The notes beneath the pieces were generated by a model, which saw only the letters and a program-made list of their open reading frames with translations, was not told the origin of the DNA and ran no database searches. A stretch of 64,000 nucleotides of DNA from Cyclaneusma minus (lineage: Eukaryota > Ascomycota > Leotiomycetes > Marthamycetales > Marthamycetaceae), in contig JAKZHN010000054.1 of assembly GCA_037179335.1 (NCBI GenBank), positions 62,001 to 126,000 of the forward strand, read 5' to 3'. The position numbers and the translations under genes were made by a program. Shown piece by piece: positions 12,760 to 23,806 of the stretch (the first letter of the stretch is position 1; each line of letters begins with the position of its first letter).

Positions 12760-13073
12760 GGTGAGAATTGATGTTCGATGGTTCAATGGTGGCACACGAG
12801 CTGCAAAAGCTGGGGAAGCTCAGAAGCTGCTGGAGTGAAATGGCGGGGTGAAACGGTGCCTTGCTTCGGCGATAGCGATAAGCAATTGAAGTGAAAGCTG
12901 CAGCCTAGGCCATTAGGCCGAAGGCGGGGCGGCACCACTTTACGCGACACGTCCAGCTGCTAGCAACATTGAAAGTGCCGTCTGGTGGCGCGTCAACATT
13001 GTGAACGAAGGACTCAACGGACTTCACCACAACCACCTCGACATAACCCTCGACACTCTGATCATCCTGAATC
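12760..13073. promoter_or_regulatory. Shared divergent promoter UBP14 / RFA1
   Basis: A 314-bp spacer between two start codons. It contains ACGCGA at 12942-12947, matching the WCGCGW core bound by fungal MBF-type G1/S factors. RFA1 orthologues in yeast are S-phase genes under MBF-type control. Function here is inferred. Confidence 0.4.
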
Positions 13074-15018
13074 ATGGCCTTACCACCGGCTGCGAGTGCT
13101 ATCACGCAGGGAGCTCTTGAGTATGTCTCTGTTCGAACACGCAGGTTGCCGACGCCGAATCCCATGCTAATGATTCGCACAGTGCCATTTTCAACGACCC
13201 GTTAAAGCTTCAGAGAGAGTTCCCCGTTCCCGTGTGCCAATGTGTCCAGATTAAGCCACTGCCCCAGAGTGGCGGCGGCGAGCGTTTCCGTATTGTCCTG
13301 AGCGACATCAAGAACTTCGTGCAGAGTATGCTTGCCACCCAGGCAAATCATGTCGTTCACGAGGGCAAGCTCAAGAAGGGCTCCTTCGTCCGACTCAAGT
13401 CCTATCAATCCAACGCTGTGAAGGGCAAAAGGTGCGTCGTATCCGAGCCCCTGATCTGATAGCTTGGCTAACAAACGACAGAATTTTGATCATTCTGGAC
13501 CTTGAGGTCATCGAGAACCTGGGAGAAATGGAGAAGATCGGAGACCCACAGGCATTGAAGGAGGGAAAGGAAGAGGAAGACGCCAAGCCAACATCCACCA
13601 CCATCGGAAGCAATGGATTCTACGGTGCCAAGCCGCAGCAGCCTGCTCAGGAGCGCGCTCTCCCTTCTCGCGCCGTTGCCCCTGCATCCGGATCTCACGG
13701 CGGTACTATCTATCCCATTGAGGCCTTGTCTCCATATGCACACAAGTGGACCATCAGAGCCCGCGTCACTTCGAAATCAGATATCCGAACATGGCACAAG
13801 CAGAGTGGCGAAGGAAAACTATTCAGTGTGAATCTGCTCGACGACAGTGGCGAGATTAAGGCCACTGGTTTCAACGACCAGTGTGATGCTCTCTATGATC
13901 AATTGCAAGAGGGTTCTGTTTATTACATCTCCGCCCCTTGCCGAGTCCAACTTGCCAAAAAGCAGTTCACAAACCTACCCAACGACTATGAGCTGACCTT
14001 TGAACGCGACACGGTTGTTGAGAAAGCCGAGGACCAGGATAGCGTTCCCCAGATGCGCTTCAACTTCACCACCATCGGAGACCTACAGACTGTCGAGGCT
14101 AACACTTCGATCGACGTTATTGGTGTGCTCAAAGATGTTGGCGAGACCTCTCAGATCGTATCAAAGACCACAAGCAAGCCTTACGACAAGAGGGAACTTA
14201 CCCTCGTCGACCAGTCCGGCTACTCTGTCCGTCTGACCATCTGGGGCAAAACAGCGACCAGCTTCGACGCTCAGCCGGAGTCGATCGTTGCCTTCAAAGG
14301 GGCCAAAGTCTCCGACTTCGGCGGCAGAAGCTTGAGCTTGTTGGCCTCTGGAACCATGGCCGTCGATCCCGACATCCAGGAAGCTCACAAGCTCAAAGGC
14401 TGGTACGACAGCCAAGGCCGCGCCGGTGCCTTCACCAGCTACTCCAACGGCATGGGCGGGGCCGCGGCTGCCGGTGGTCGTCAAGACCCTCTCAAGACGA
14501 TTGCCCAAGTCCGCGAGGAGAATCTCGGCATGACCGAGAACACCGACTATTTCTCCATCAAAGCAACAGTCGTGTACATCAAGCAAGAAAACGTCGCCTA
14601 CCCCGCCTGCCTCAACGAGTCTTGCAACAAGAAAGTCACCGACGACGGTGCGGGCGGTTGGCGCTGCGAGAAATGTGACGTCGTGCATCCGCGCCCTGAA
14701 TACCGCTACATCATGTCCCTGAACGTCAACGACCACACGGGCCAGTTGTGGCTTTCGTGCTTTGACGATGTGGGACGTTTGCTCATGGGCATGAGTGCGG
14801 ACCAGTTGATGGAGCTGAAGGACAATGACGAAGCGGGATCCTCGAAAGCCTTTGAGGAGGCGAACTGCAAGACAATGATTTTCCGCTGTCGTGCGAAGAT
14901 GGATACCTATGGAGATCAGCAGAAGGTCAGGTATCAGATTAGCGGCGCTAGTCCTTTGAACTTCGTGACGGAGGCAATGAAGTTGACGGAGCTTATTAAG
15001 ATGTATACCTTGGAGTAG
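13074..15018 (+). CDS. RFA1: Replication protein A large subunit (RPA70)
   Basis: Three exons: 13074-13120, 13183-13431 and 13482-15018, giving 610 residues. RPA is the heterotrimeric single-strand DNA-binding complex of replication, repair and checkpoint signalling. The N-terminal OB fold begins ITQGALDAIFND across the first intron and continues with PVPVCQCVQIKPL and the conserved VKGKRILIILDLEVI across the second. DNA-binding OB folds follow (PIEALSPYAHKWTIRARVT, then FNDQCDALYDQL). The C-terminal OB fold has the zinc ribbon C-x4-C ... WRCEKC near residues 465-490. The size matches the family. The second intron is 50 nt. Confidence 0.95.
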
Positions 15019-15728
15019 ACTGGCTGTGGAGGAGCAAGGGAAGCTATGGTGGGCCGGGATGGTGGCATTAGGCGGCGAAAGGGAGTCTGTCTACCCCGGT
15101 ATGGCTATTTGCTCTTAAGTTATCAGGTTCGCTTCAGGTACTTTCGGAATGTTATTGCCCCCTATTTGAGTCTGTCCATCTACGCATGAGATGGTGAATA
15201 CCTATGACTAGTCCAGGACCAAAGAAGCTGAAGCTCACCGAGGCCAAGGTTCCAAGTACGACCCCTTGATCCTTATGATCTTATCATCTTATCTAGAATA
15301 TTTGTTGGCCTCAATGGAATCCATTCTCACGGTGAGCGGAGGAGTGCCAGGGGTAAGGACGAGGGAGCCACAGGCAAAATCGCTCGATACCTAGTACAAA
15401 ATCAGAGGTAGCCGAGAGATTTTCAACTAAGAGTCGGGTCTGGTGGCAGACCTGTCTTATCAAACATCATAAAAGGCAACAAGTTGAAATATGAAAATGT
15501 CAGTCGCGGTCACTTCAGCCAATTTGCATCACTTGGACAATTTATTGGACTGAGTCAGGCAAAACAAAGTCAAGAAACGGATGGGTATTGCTAGCTTCTT
15601 GTATCATCAGCCCTCTAAAACCTATGCTCCAGGCCCCCTCCCTCAATTGAGAAGTCCCGTGTAGCCTTAGCTAAATTTGCTCACTTCGCACCAAACGCCT
15701 GCCGCTGCCCATGCAATTTCATCACACT
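15019..15728. other. Convergent intergenic region, no gene seen
   Basis: About 0.7 kb between two convergent genes, presumably both 3' ends. No motif or repeat recognised. Confidence 0.5.
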
Positions 15729-17156
15729 TTACATCAATGAGCCTCCCATGAGATCCTCGTCCTCGATTGGATCGATAACCGACGCGGCCTCCAGAGAGAA
15801 CTCCTTGTTCCCCGTTTTCTTGTATCCGTGAGCGAATTTAAGATACTCCTTGGTCTGGAGCAGTCGGCGATCAGACGCCTTGAGGTCTTTGATGAGGGCG
15901 GCTACGCGGGAGATCGAGTCGGTGAGTTGGGACTGCACTTCGGCTTCGGAGAGGGAGGAGCTGGTGACGTCGAATGAGAGGACGGGTTCGGCGCCTGGGG
16001 TGCGTACTAGGGAGGCTTTAAGGACACCGGTGTCAATCATGCTCTGGACGAGGGACTCGGTTTCTTGGTTGGAAGGCAGTCGACGGCCCGTCTCGGCACT
16101 GAGGGTCATCTTGTTAATCTCGGGGATGGAGATACTCGAGTAGACGTTGGCAAGATTTCGGATCTGGAAGGTCTGGAAAGCTGCCAGGACTTCCATGACC
16201 AGACCATAGTTGCTGTCTTCCTGCCAGAGACTTGTACCATAATCCGCTTCGGCCTTCAGCCTGGGTGCCGGCGCATTTTCGAAGAGCTGGGCCAAGGTGT
16301 CGTAAGGTTTTGCGAGGGTATGATACACCTTGGACGCGTTTGTATTTGTGGTTGCAGGGAGACTGCCGGTTTTGCCGTGCAATAAGAGGTTCACCAACAC
16401 CCACTTCTTGTAAGCTTCGACCATGATCCTGCTGATGGCATTGTCTCTCGATGGAAAGGTAATCGCTTGCTCAAGACATTCAATCGCTCTGGCCCATTCC
16501 CCAAGTCCAATGTAGATCGTTCCTGCAAGCAGGAAATATTCGAGCACATCCTGGTATCTGAGCGAGCGAACAAATCCAGTTCTGCTAGTGATCCACTGAT
16601 GGCTTGGCAGGTCTGGGTTACAGGTGTACTCCGGCAGAGGGTTATGGTTCATGCCCGGAAAGTAGAGAATGTGCTTGTCAAGAACAGGCTGCACCGGATC
16701 GAGGACGTGGACTGTTAATGCCAGCTTGACGAGAAGGATATGAGCCGAGGTGAAGGTGTGGCCAGAGGGATCGAGCCGCGTCAAGGCATCTCGGATTGAT
16801 ACTACAGCCATATCAGGCCGCGGTGATTGTTGCGCATCCGTGGCGATCGCCTCGATGATGGTGAGCAGCTGAGGACCGACATATCGAATTTGGATGGGAT
16901 CGAAAGTCTGGAGGAAGAGAGCGGCTCTTTGGAAAAAGTCATCGCCGCCCAGACCGCGGTCGGCCTTGACGTTCGCAGCGAGGACGAAGGCGTAAGAGAC
17001 GGTGTTGATCGACGGATTCACGGCATCGAGGAGATCGGGCTGGCCTGCTAGACGCTTTTCGACCTTCTCGAGCGCCTTGACATGCGCCTTCACACTGTGA
17101 TCGTACTTGGCACCAGGCAGAGATTCTGCCGGAGGGAACGACAGTAGCATCTCCAT
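15729..17156 (-). CDS. CSN3: COP9 signalosome subunit 3
   Basis: Intronless, 475 residues. CSN3 is a PCI-domain scaffold subunit of the COP9 signalosome, which removes NEDD8 from cullins and controls development and secondary metabolism in filamentous fungi. Support comes from the start MEMLLSFPPAESLPG, the helical repeat region around YQDVLEYFLLAGTIYIGLGEW, and the conserved ASKVYHTLAKPYDTLAQLF, followed by a PCI-like region containing IPEINKMTLSAETG. It ends in the acidic tail IEDEDLMGGSLM. The frame stays open for 74 codons upstream, but that part is basic and proline-rich and unlike the family, so I start at 17156. Confidence 0.85.
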   Translation of the reverse strand: MEMLLSFPPAESLPGAKYDHSVKAHVKALEKVEKRLAGQPDLLDAVNPSINTVSYAFVLAANVKADRGLGGDDFFQRAALFLQTFDPIQIRYVGPQLLTIIEAIATDAQQSPRPDMAVVSIRDALTRLDPSGHTFTSAHILLVKLALTVHVLDPVQPVLDKHILYFPGMNHNPLPEYTCNPDLPSHQWITSRTGFVRSLRYQDVLEYFLLAGTIYIGLGEWARAIECLEQAITFPSRDNAISRIMVEAYKKWVLVNLLLHGKTGSLPATTNTNASKVYHTLAKPYDTLAQLFENAPAPRLKAEADYGTSLWQEDSNYGLVMEVLAAFQTFQIRNLANVYSSISIPEINKMTLSAETGRRLPSNQETESLVQSMIDTGVLKASLVRTPGAEPVLSFDVTSSSLSEAEVQSQLTDSISRVAALIKDLKASDRRLLQTKEYLKFAHGYKKTGNKEFSLEAASVIDPIEDEDLMGGSLM

Positions 17157-17666
17157 CTTGATCAATGTGAAGATGTGTGGGGGAGGGGCGGGACATAGCT
17201 TCTGTGGGTGGGGATGATATTTCGTGTGAAGTGGCCCAAGCTCCAAAGCTCGGCGCAATATTAATCCCGGACGCCGGGGAAGGGGCCGGGCGTCCCGGGG
17301 CGTGTTCCTGATGACATTCTCTTGTGCGCTCAGTCGGACTTCACTGTTATATTTGTGATAGTTTAGCATCTTCTTCATTGTGCATCGTGCTCTACTGCTC
17401 GTGGGCAGGCTGCAGCTCCAAGATCTAACGTCGCCTCAGGATATATAAACTCAGCGCAGTCCACATCGCTACCAGTGGCATAGCGCTAAGAGCTATCCGG
17501 CCTGCTTCTTTCTTCTCCTCGCCATAGAGAAACCAAAGTTCGAGCTTCCTGTCGGCTTTCATGCCTGTCGAGTATTTGGCACCATTTTACAGCCAAAATA
17601 TCCGAACAGCCCGGGGTCAGCTATCAGCTCTGCTCATTTCGATGGCACTTCTCAGCCCGACGTCTG
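17157..17666. other. Intergenic region, CSN3 promoter side
   Basis: About 0.5 kb between two minus-strand genes. No gene or repeat recognised. Confidence 0.45.
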
Positions 17667-19286
17667 TCATTTCTCATACTGTCCCGGTGCAACAACAATA
17701 ACAATAATCAGGCTTGCGACCATGAGCGCAAACGCCACAGCGACCACAAGAGCAATTGAGCCTCTGGATGCCGGGAATTTGCCTCTGATAATCCAATGTT
17801 GAGATTCGAAGTAACGGTGGAAACCGACGAATAATACCAGGATTGAGATACCGATAAAAGTGGCGCCAAGAGGTTTTCCTAATTGACGGAGATGAACGTA
17901 GGCGTCGGGTGTTTGGGGAGTGTCGGCGAGAGAGGTATTGAGGCGGAAAAGTTGCGTTATGGCTATGCCTATACTGGCGAAGGAGAGCGAAGTACGGAGC
18001 CAGGCGAGAAATGTGCGTTCTGTTGAGGGTCAGTGAGAAGGTGAACATGTAAAGGCAATCGAGCAGAATTGACCAAGGTTATGAGGTGCACTGGCTTGAG
18101 GCCTAGTAAGTGCTCCAGCTTCTGAAGAGCAATTTACTGCTTCTGCAAGGGCGTCGAATACTCGGACTATGTCTCAGAGTTACAATAGACTCAAGCCCCT
18201 GTTTCAAGAACTAGCACCACTCCCAATAATAAAGGACATCCATAATGTTGGACTAAGGCCTGCTGAAGAGCACATTGCCGATTCTTTGGGCATCGCGCAC
18301 AGAAGAGAGTCCGTTATGAATTTCGATATACGCGGAATGAGAAAAGACAGCAAAGCTCACGACGAAGGAATTCAAGTGGTAGAAAAGATACAACATATCC
18401 TTGGGTAGTGAATACGTCTCTGGGGCCTCGCCGCAGATATCCTAGTCAGGTTCAGAGACGAGATTCTCGTCCTGGATATGTCAAAGGCGTCTGGTCGACT
18501 TGGGATGAACGGACGAACGGACGAAGGATGGGATAAAAAGCTTTCCATCAGAACTAATAGGGGAGGAAGCTCCTTACCTAGGGCTAAATGGTCTCTTGCC
18601 ACACTTCCTTTATTGTCCAGTTCCACGCTCCCAAACTTGGCGATAAACTGCTTCCATCTCGGCTCATGTTCAACGCCATCGTTTTCTTCCACATCCGCCT
18701 CATTGATGCCATTCGTGGCCCCATTATGTTGTGATTCGCGTCTGCCGGCATCTGTACTCGTCCTCACGCTTGCTGCACTATTTCGTTGCTTGAGAGATGC
18801 CGGCCTCTGCACCGTGCTCTGGTAGTCCTTGACCTTGTCCCGCTTGCCCTTCACGATAGCCGTATTCTCGTCCGCACTACTTTCCGCAGCTTCGGCAATG
18901 GGCGCCTCCGACAGTCCATTCGAAATACCATTTGAAACATTTGACATTGTTCGAGCCACCGGCGAACCGCTCAGCCAGCTGGGTTGTGCGATCTCGTTAG
19001 GCAGGGAAGTACCGCTGCGTATGGCGACGCTTCGACGGTGTGCAGTTTCCAGGATCTCGTCGATTCGTTCTTGAGTTGAGAGGCGGCGCTGCAGTGGCTG
19101 CGGTGGGCGTTGGGTTCCAGATATAGATGCAGGCTCGGTAGCAACGCGTGGAGGAGTACCTCGTGGAATAAAGCGTCCTTGACTAGCGGATGATTGTCTT
19201 GCGGGAGCAGGGAGTTGTTGAGTGATAGAGTATGCTGAGGGTGAAAGAGCAGGGCTGGAGGCTGGAGAAGGATTTTGGTCGGCCAT
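17667..19286 (-). CDS. DUF202 (YidH/Vtc1-like) membrane protein
   Basis: Two exons, 19286-18578 and 18019-17667, encode 353 residues. The N-terminal 190 residues are Ser/Pro/Ala-rich and look disordered. The conserved core begins just before the intron (RWKQFIAKFGSVELDN, then VARDHLAL) and continues after it with ERTFLAWLRTSLSFASIG. Three membrane segments follow: FLAWLRTSLSFASIGIAITQ, a second around ATFIGISILVLFVGF, and a third around SIALVVAVAFALMVASLIIV. The family is related to the membrane part of the vacuolar polyphosphate-synthase complex subunit Vtc1, but the function of these fungal proteins is not established. The intron is 558 nt, about ten times the local norm, yet the spliced motif is exactly the family sequence. 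Confidence 0.85.
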
Positions 19287-21267
19287 TGCGAAAGGAAGGA
19301 CCGTAGTTGGAGCTTTTTGGGTTCGAGGCAGGCAAGCTAGAGCTGTAGACCCCAGACCGGACGCCGGCTATCTTTTCAGAAAGGGATTAGCTGTCTGTCC
19401 GAGAAACAAACAGGCTGACGGGAAGCTTGGGACTTTGCATAAGCGGCAAAGTGGACTGACGGGAGGCGCTGGCACTGACATTGAGCGGAGGAGGAGCTCA
19501 AGCTTTTAGCTTCTGACGATCACAAGCAGCCTTTGAAATCTTCGCGAACATCTGACTCGGCGTCATCGAGGTCCAATTGCAAGCTCGGTGGATCCGCGCC
19601 AGTCGCCCTGATCACGCCGAGAATGGATTGAAATAATACACCATCTTTCGTAAAGAATCACTTTTTCGTCGGAGGTGAACGAAGCTCGTCGAATTCGAAA
19701 CTCGTGCGGTCTCAAATGTCCACGGAGATGTGGAGCCGAGCCGATCAACAGAGTGGAGACATGATGTGCTATGTGGACTGGAGCAATCGTGGCTTTGACG
19801 CTACATGCATGTTATGTTCCGCCCTCCGCCACCAAGTGGGGTTGAAATTATACATCAATGTAAAAACGGTCAAAATTGACTCAAGGGACCTTTTTACCCA
19901 ATTTAATTGGCACGAATCTGCCAAACACCAGACCACACCGCAAGAACGTCGCCTCGAGCGGCGCCTTAACTGCTCCCCGGGAACTTACGAGGACGGCAAA
20001 TCTCACGCGGCCAACTTTGTTCCTGTCGTCGATCTGGGGCCCCGGAACGGCAGCACACGATCAGAGCCAGGAGAAAAACCCAGTCGGTCCTCCCTGCTTT
20101 GCCGCGAGGGACGTCAGAACCTCGTCGCTCCCGTCCAAAAAGGTCTCTTGAGTCCCCAGAATTACAATTTACAACAAACGACACTCGAAGCGATCCCGGA
20201 TCCTCGATCTCAGGGGCCAGCAGCCCGGAACCAAGCATCAGCATCACCTGGAATCCTGGATGTCACGGATGTCTCCCCAAAGCACTCTCACTCGTCCACA
20301 TCACATCTTTCTCATAAAAGAGCATTCTATCCAGTTCTGGAGTCTGGACGTGTGTATGGATATAGTAAGACACATTCGATCCTAGGAACAATGCTCCTTC
20401 GTTGCTCAGGAGTCCCAAGGCCGAGACGGTGATTTTGCTCCTGGCCATCTCGCATTGCCATCTGCTCTCTGTCATCCAGTTGGAACTGTTGTATGGCATA
20501 CAGTCATGATGCTTCATGTTGGGGAATGCTTGCTCTCCATGTCAGCTCCATGCTACTACCCCGCGTTTAGGTAGGGCCAAATCCCTCTATTCCTAATCGC
20601 GATGCAGGATTGCGTGACCGGCGAACTGATTTGCATCAACAAGCACGATGAATTATTAAATCGGCGTCTTCTTTGGGATGACATCTCGGCACTCGCCTTT
20701 CAGATCGTACGATGAACTTCTTCTTTCGGCTTGATGATCGGTGTCTGCGCTGAATATCTAGATCCCGACGGGTCACCTAATTCATATGGAAGCTGTCGCC
20801 ATTCTGCAGAAGAGGCATTCACGGCGAGCTGTTAAAGGCCAATACATCATCCATTTCCCGTAAGGCTTGACCGTCTACTCTAATTCGACGAGATAAGTTG
20901 GGTTTAGGAATCATCCGTCTCGGGAAGGCCGCTGGGTTTCGTTGATGTGGGGTTACCGCGTTCGTGTCTCTTGATACATCGGAATCTCGCGATAACATAC
21001 TGTCTTTCCGTCTTTTCGACTTTCTTTCTCAGTATATCGGTAGTTGATCATATGCAAGTTGGGGCTTCCCTTGCGATCACATCATTCGGACGGTACATGA
21101 AGCTGAGATGGCTCCAATAAAGAGTGGGGAGTGCCACGACTCTCACATAGACACCCTTCTGGTTATATATAACCCGGCTGTTGCTTCTCAAAAGCACTTG
21201 GTCAAACTCAAATCCCAAAGCAAGTTCCACCAACACCCAAGAGGGAATTCTTCCACATACTTACGCC
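19287..21267. other. Large divergent intergenic region
   Basis: Nearly 2 kb between divergent genes. A 242-codon open frame at 19704-20432 (+) has no recognisable domain and no convincing composition, so I do not call it. A CT-rich stretch near 20990-21050 and TATATATAA at 21163-21172 could be the core promoter of the downstream dioxygenase gene. Confidence 0.4.
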
Positions 21268-22754
21268 ATGGCTCCATCTGCTACCCAGGTTCAAGAACAG
21301 CTCATCGAACCGTTTGAGGAGACGACTCTCAAAGCTGTTGGCGTTGAAACCGAGAAGCCCAAAGAGCCTGAGAAGCCTAAGAACATCAAACGCCAAATCG
21401 ATACTGAAGGAGGCAAGACTGATGCCAAGGTGAGCCCCAAATGCATCGTATCTATCCCAAAGCATCACATACCCAGAGTTCAAAAAGCCGACCATCTAAA
21501 CCCTAAAATTCACCATCCCAATATTTCTCCATAGTACTAAACATATTCCAGTACCCCCAATACCTCCCAGTCTGGGACTACGACTCCAAATGGCCCCCCC
21601 TTGAGCCCTTTGAGCACTACGAGCACGGCAAAGACGCCGACCCCACCTTCCCCGACATCCTCGGCGTCCCCGGCGTCAAGCACAAGAAACTGACACCCGT
21701 AATCGGTTCCGAAATCACCGGCGTCCAACTCTCCTCCCTCTGCGACGCCGGCAAAGACCAACTTGCGCTCCTCGTCGCCCAACGCGGCGTCATCGCTTTC
21801 CGCGACCAAGACTTCGCTGACCTCCCCCTTGACAAAGCCCTGGACTTCGGACGCTACTTTGGACGTCTACACATGCACCAAACCTCGCCATGCCCCGAAG
21901 GCTATCCCGAATTCCATTTGATACACCGATATGGCGCAGATGGAAATGAACTTGAAAAAGTGTTTATGGCTGGTAACACGAGTACCTCGTGGCATTCGGA
22001 TATTACCTTTGAAGAACAGCCAGCAGGCACGACGATTTTCTATGCATTGGAGGTGCCGGAGGCGGGAGGCGATACGTGCTATGTGAGTACGGTGGAAGCG
22101 TATAAGAGATTGAGTGATCCGATTAAGAGGCTGTTGCATGGGCTGAAGGCGACGCATACGGGGAATGATCAGGTCGCTACTAGTAAGAAGGTGGGAGGGA
22201 TTCAGAGGAGGGAGCCGGTTACGCATGTGCATCCGTTGGTGAGGACGCATCCGGCGACCGGGGAGAAGAGTTTGTTTGTTAATGGTGGATGTGAGTTGTC
22301 TGCTCCTTTTCCCCGTTTCAGATCTTTTTGTGGCCTGAGCTTGCAGAGATGGGCGGGATGAGAAAATGGGTGAAGCGAGATGATGGCTAATTGATGTGAT
22401 ACGATAGTTACGAGGGATATTATTGGCTTGAAGAACGAGGAGAGTGAAATGTTGCTTAACTTCCTCCGAAACCATATTCGGAACGGGCAGGACTTCCAGT
22501 GCAGAGTTAAGTGGGAGCCCGGTACTGTTACTGTCTGGGATGTGAGTATTCTATCCTTGCTGTCCTGACATTTTTCCGATTCTTGAATTTTCCATTTGTC
22601 TCCTGGAATATTAGAGAAAGATGGCTGACCAAATGCCCAGAACCGTGTCACTGGCCACACTGCCACCATCGACTGGTTCGATGGCTCGCGCCGCCACTTG
22701 GCTCGTATCACGCCCCAGGCTGAGAAGCCTTATGAGACTCCTCTCGACATCTAG
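21268..22754 (+). CDS. TauD-type Fe(II)/2-oxoglutarate dioxygenase
   Basis: Four exons, 21268-21429, 21552-22290, 22408-22541 and 22641-22754, splice to 382 residues. The TauD/TfdA family uses Fe(II), O2 and 2-oxoglutarate. In yeast the relative Jlp1 releases sulfite from sulfonates for sulfur supply. The iron facial triad is visible: H202 and D204 in TSWHSD, and H351 in WDNRVTGHTATIDW. The Arg that binds 2-oxoglutarate is in GSRRHLARITP. The N-terminal 55 residues (first exon) are charged and precede the family start PQYLPVWDYDSKWPP. The substrate cannot be told from sequence; taurine or an aliphatic sulfonate is likely but inferred. Introns are 117-122 nt upstream and 99 nt before the last exon. 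Confidence 0.9.
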
Positions 22755-23806
22755 ATCGACTCGATGGAACGTTCTCGAGGCTTGGAGACGCAAGACTACC
22801 TATGGCGGAGCCTTTCCGCTTGCGTGATGGTATGATGATGATAATGTCCCTTCTTTGAAATTGTTCATATGGCTCTCGAATACCCCTGAAACTAGATATA
22901 CTCACGTTTGGATTGTCGGTCCTTTGTACTTAACCACCATTATGAGCAATTTTCGCGTTCGAATTGGAGTGGGAACGTCACTATCATAAGAAATTGAAGC
23001 TAGAACTTACAGTTACTTCCTCGACATAAATTTTGGGGATAGCGAGAAGCTTCAGCACATTGATGCTTTATGAAGGCTTTGAGTTTCTCGGTTCTGCAAA
23101 GCTTCTGGCCTCCAAAGGTTCAACCGTCATATAGGCGGAGCCAAACAATGAGTAAGTGGAACAGATCTTTGTCTGAGTATTTTGCAATGTAGGGGCTAAA
23201 GCGACAGAGACTTTTGAGGTTCCGGGTAAGGGAGTTTTGTTGGAGCCTGAGGCTCACACGGCACTAGTCCCTGCGCTAATTTAGCGCCTTTCACCGCTAT
23301 ATCAGCAGTGCTTATCTAGACCTTCCCAATGCAAGCACCTTCGTCCCTCAACAAGTTTGTTTTGAGATAACTTCGGTCCGGAAACTCGGTTTGACATCAT
23401 CTCCGGATATCTTGAGTTTTACGAATGTCTGTCTTTAAGTCTCGAAGACAAAGACAAGCTTTCATCATGGGTAAAAATTGAGGATGTTGAAGGTGGAGGA
23501 CCTGCTCCCCTGCTTTTGGACGAGTCGACACGAAAGCATCAACGGCACGCAGATAAAGTGGTACTTAGCGAGTACTGGGCCACTGGCGAACATTAGTGGA
23601 TGATCACTTGATCGTGCGTCCGGAGGCTATGCACGCTGCTATTTTTATCATTTTGGCAACGAGGCTGGCGGAAATCCAGTTCTCGAGATACGTCTGCCTA
23701 ATACATGTATTCTTACCCCGCCCAGTCTTACAACTCATCTTCGTCTGGTTCGATCATTCGATAATCATTCAGAGCATCCCCGGGGTCTCTCGAGCTCGAT
23801 GAAACA
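22755..23806. other. Intergenic region upstream of the NLR
   Basis: About 1 kb, no gene recognised. It should hold the NLR promoter. Short open frames such as 23596-23802 carry no motif. Confidence 0.45.

Noticed and set aside
19704..20432. 242-codon frame in the divergent spacer (+)
   Set aside because: No domain, erratic composition, no supporting introns or homologous phrase; likely chance in a moderately GC-rich spacer.
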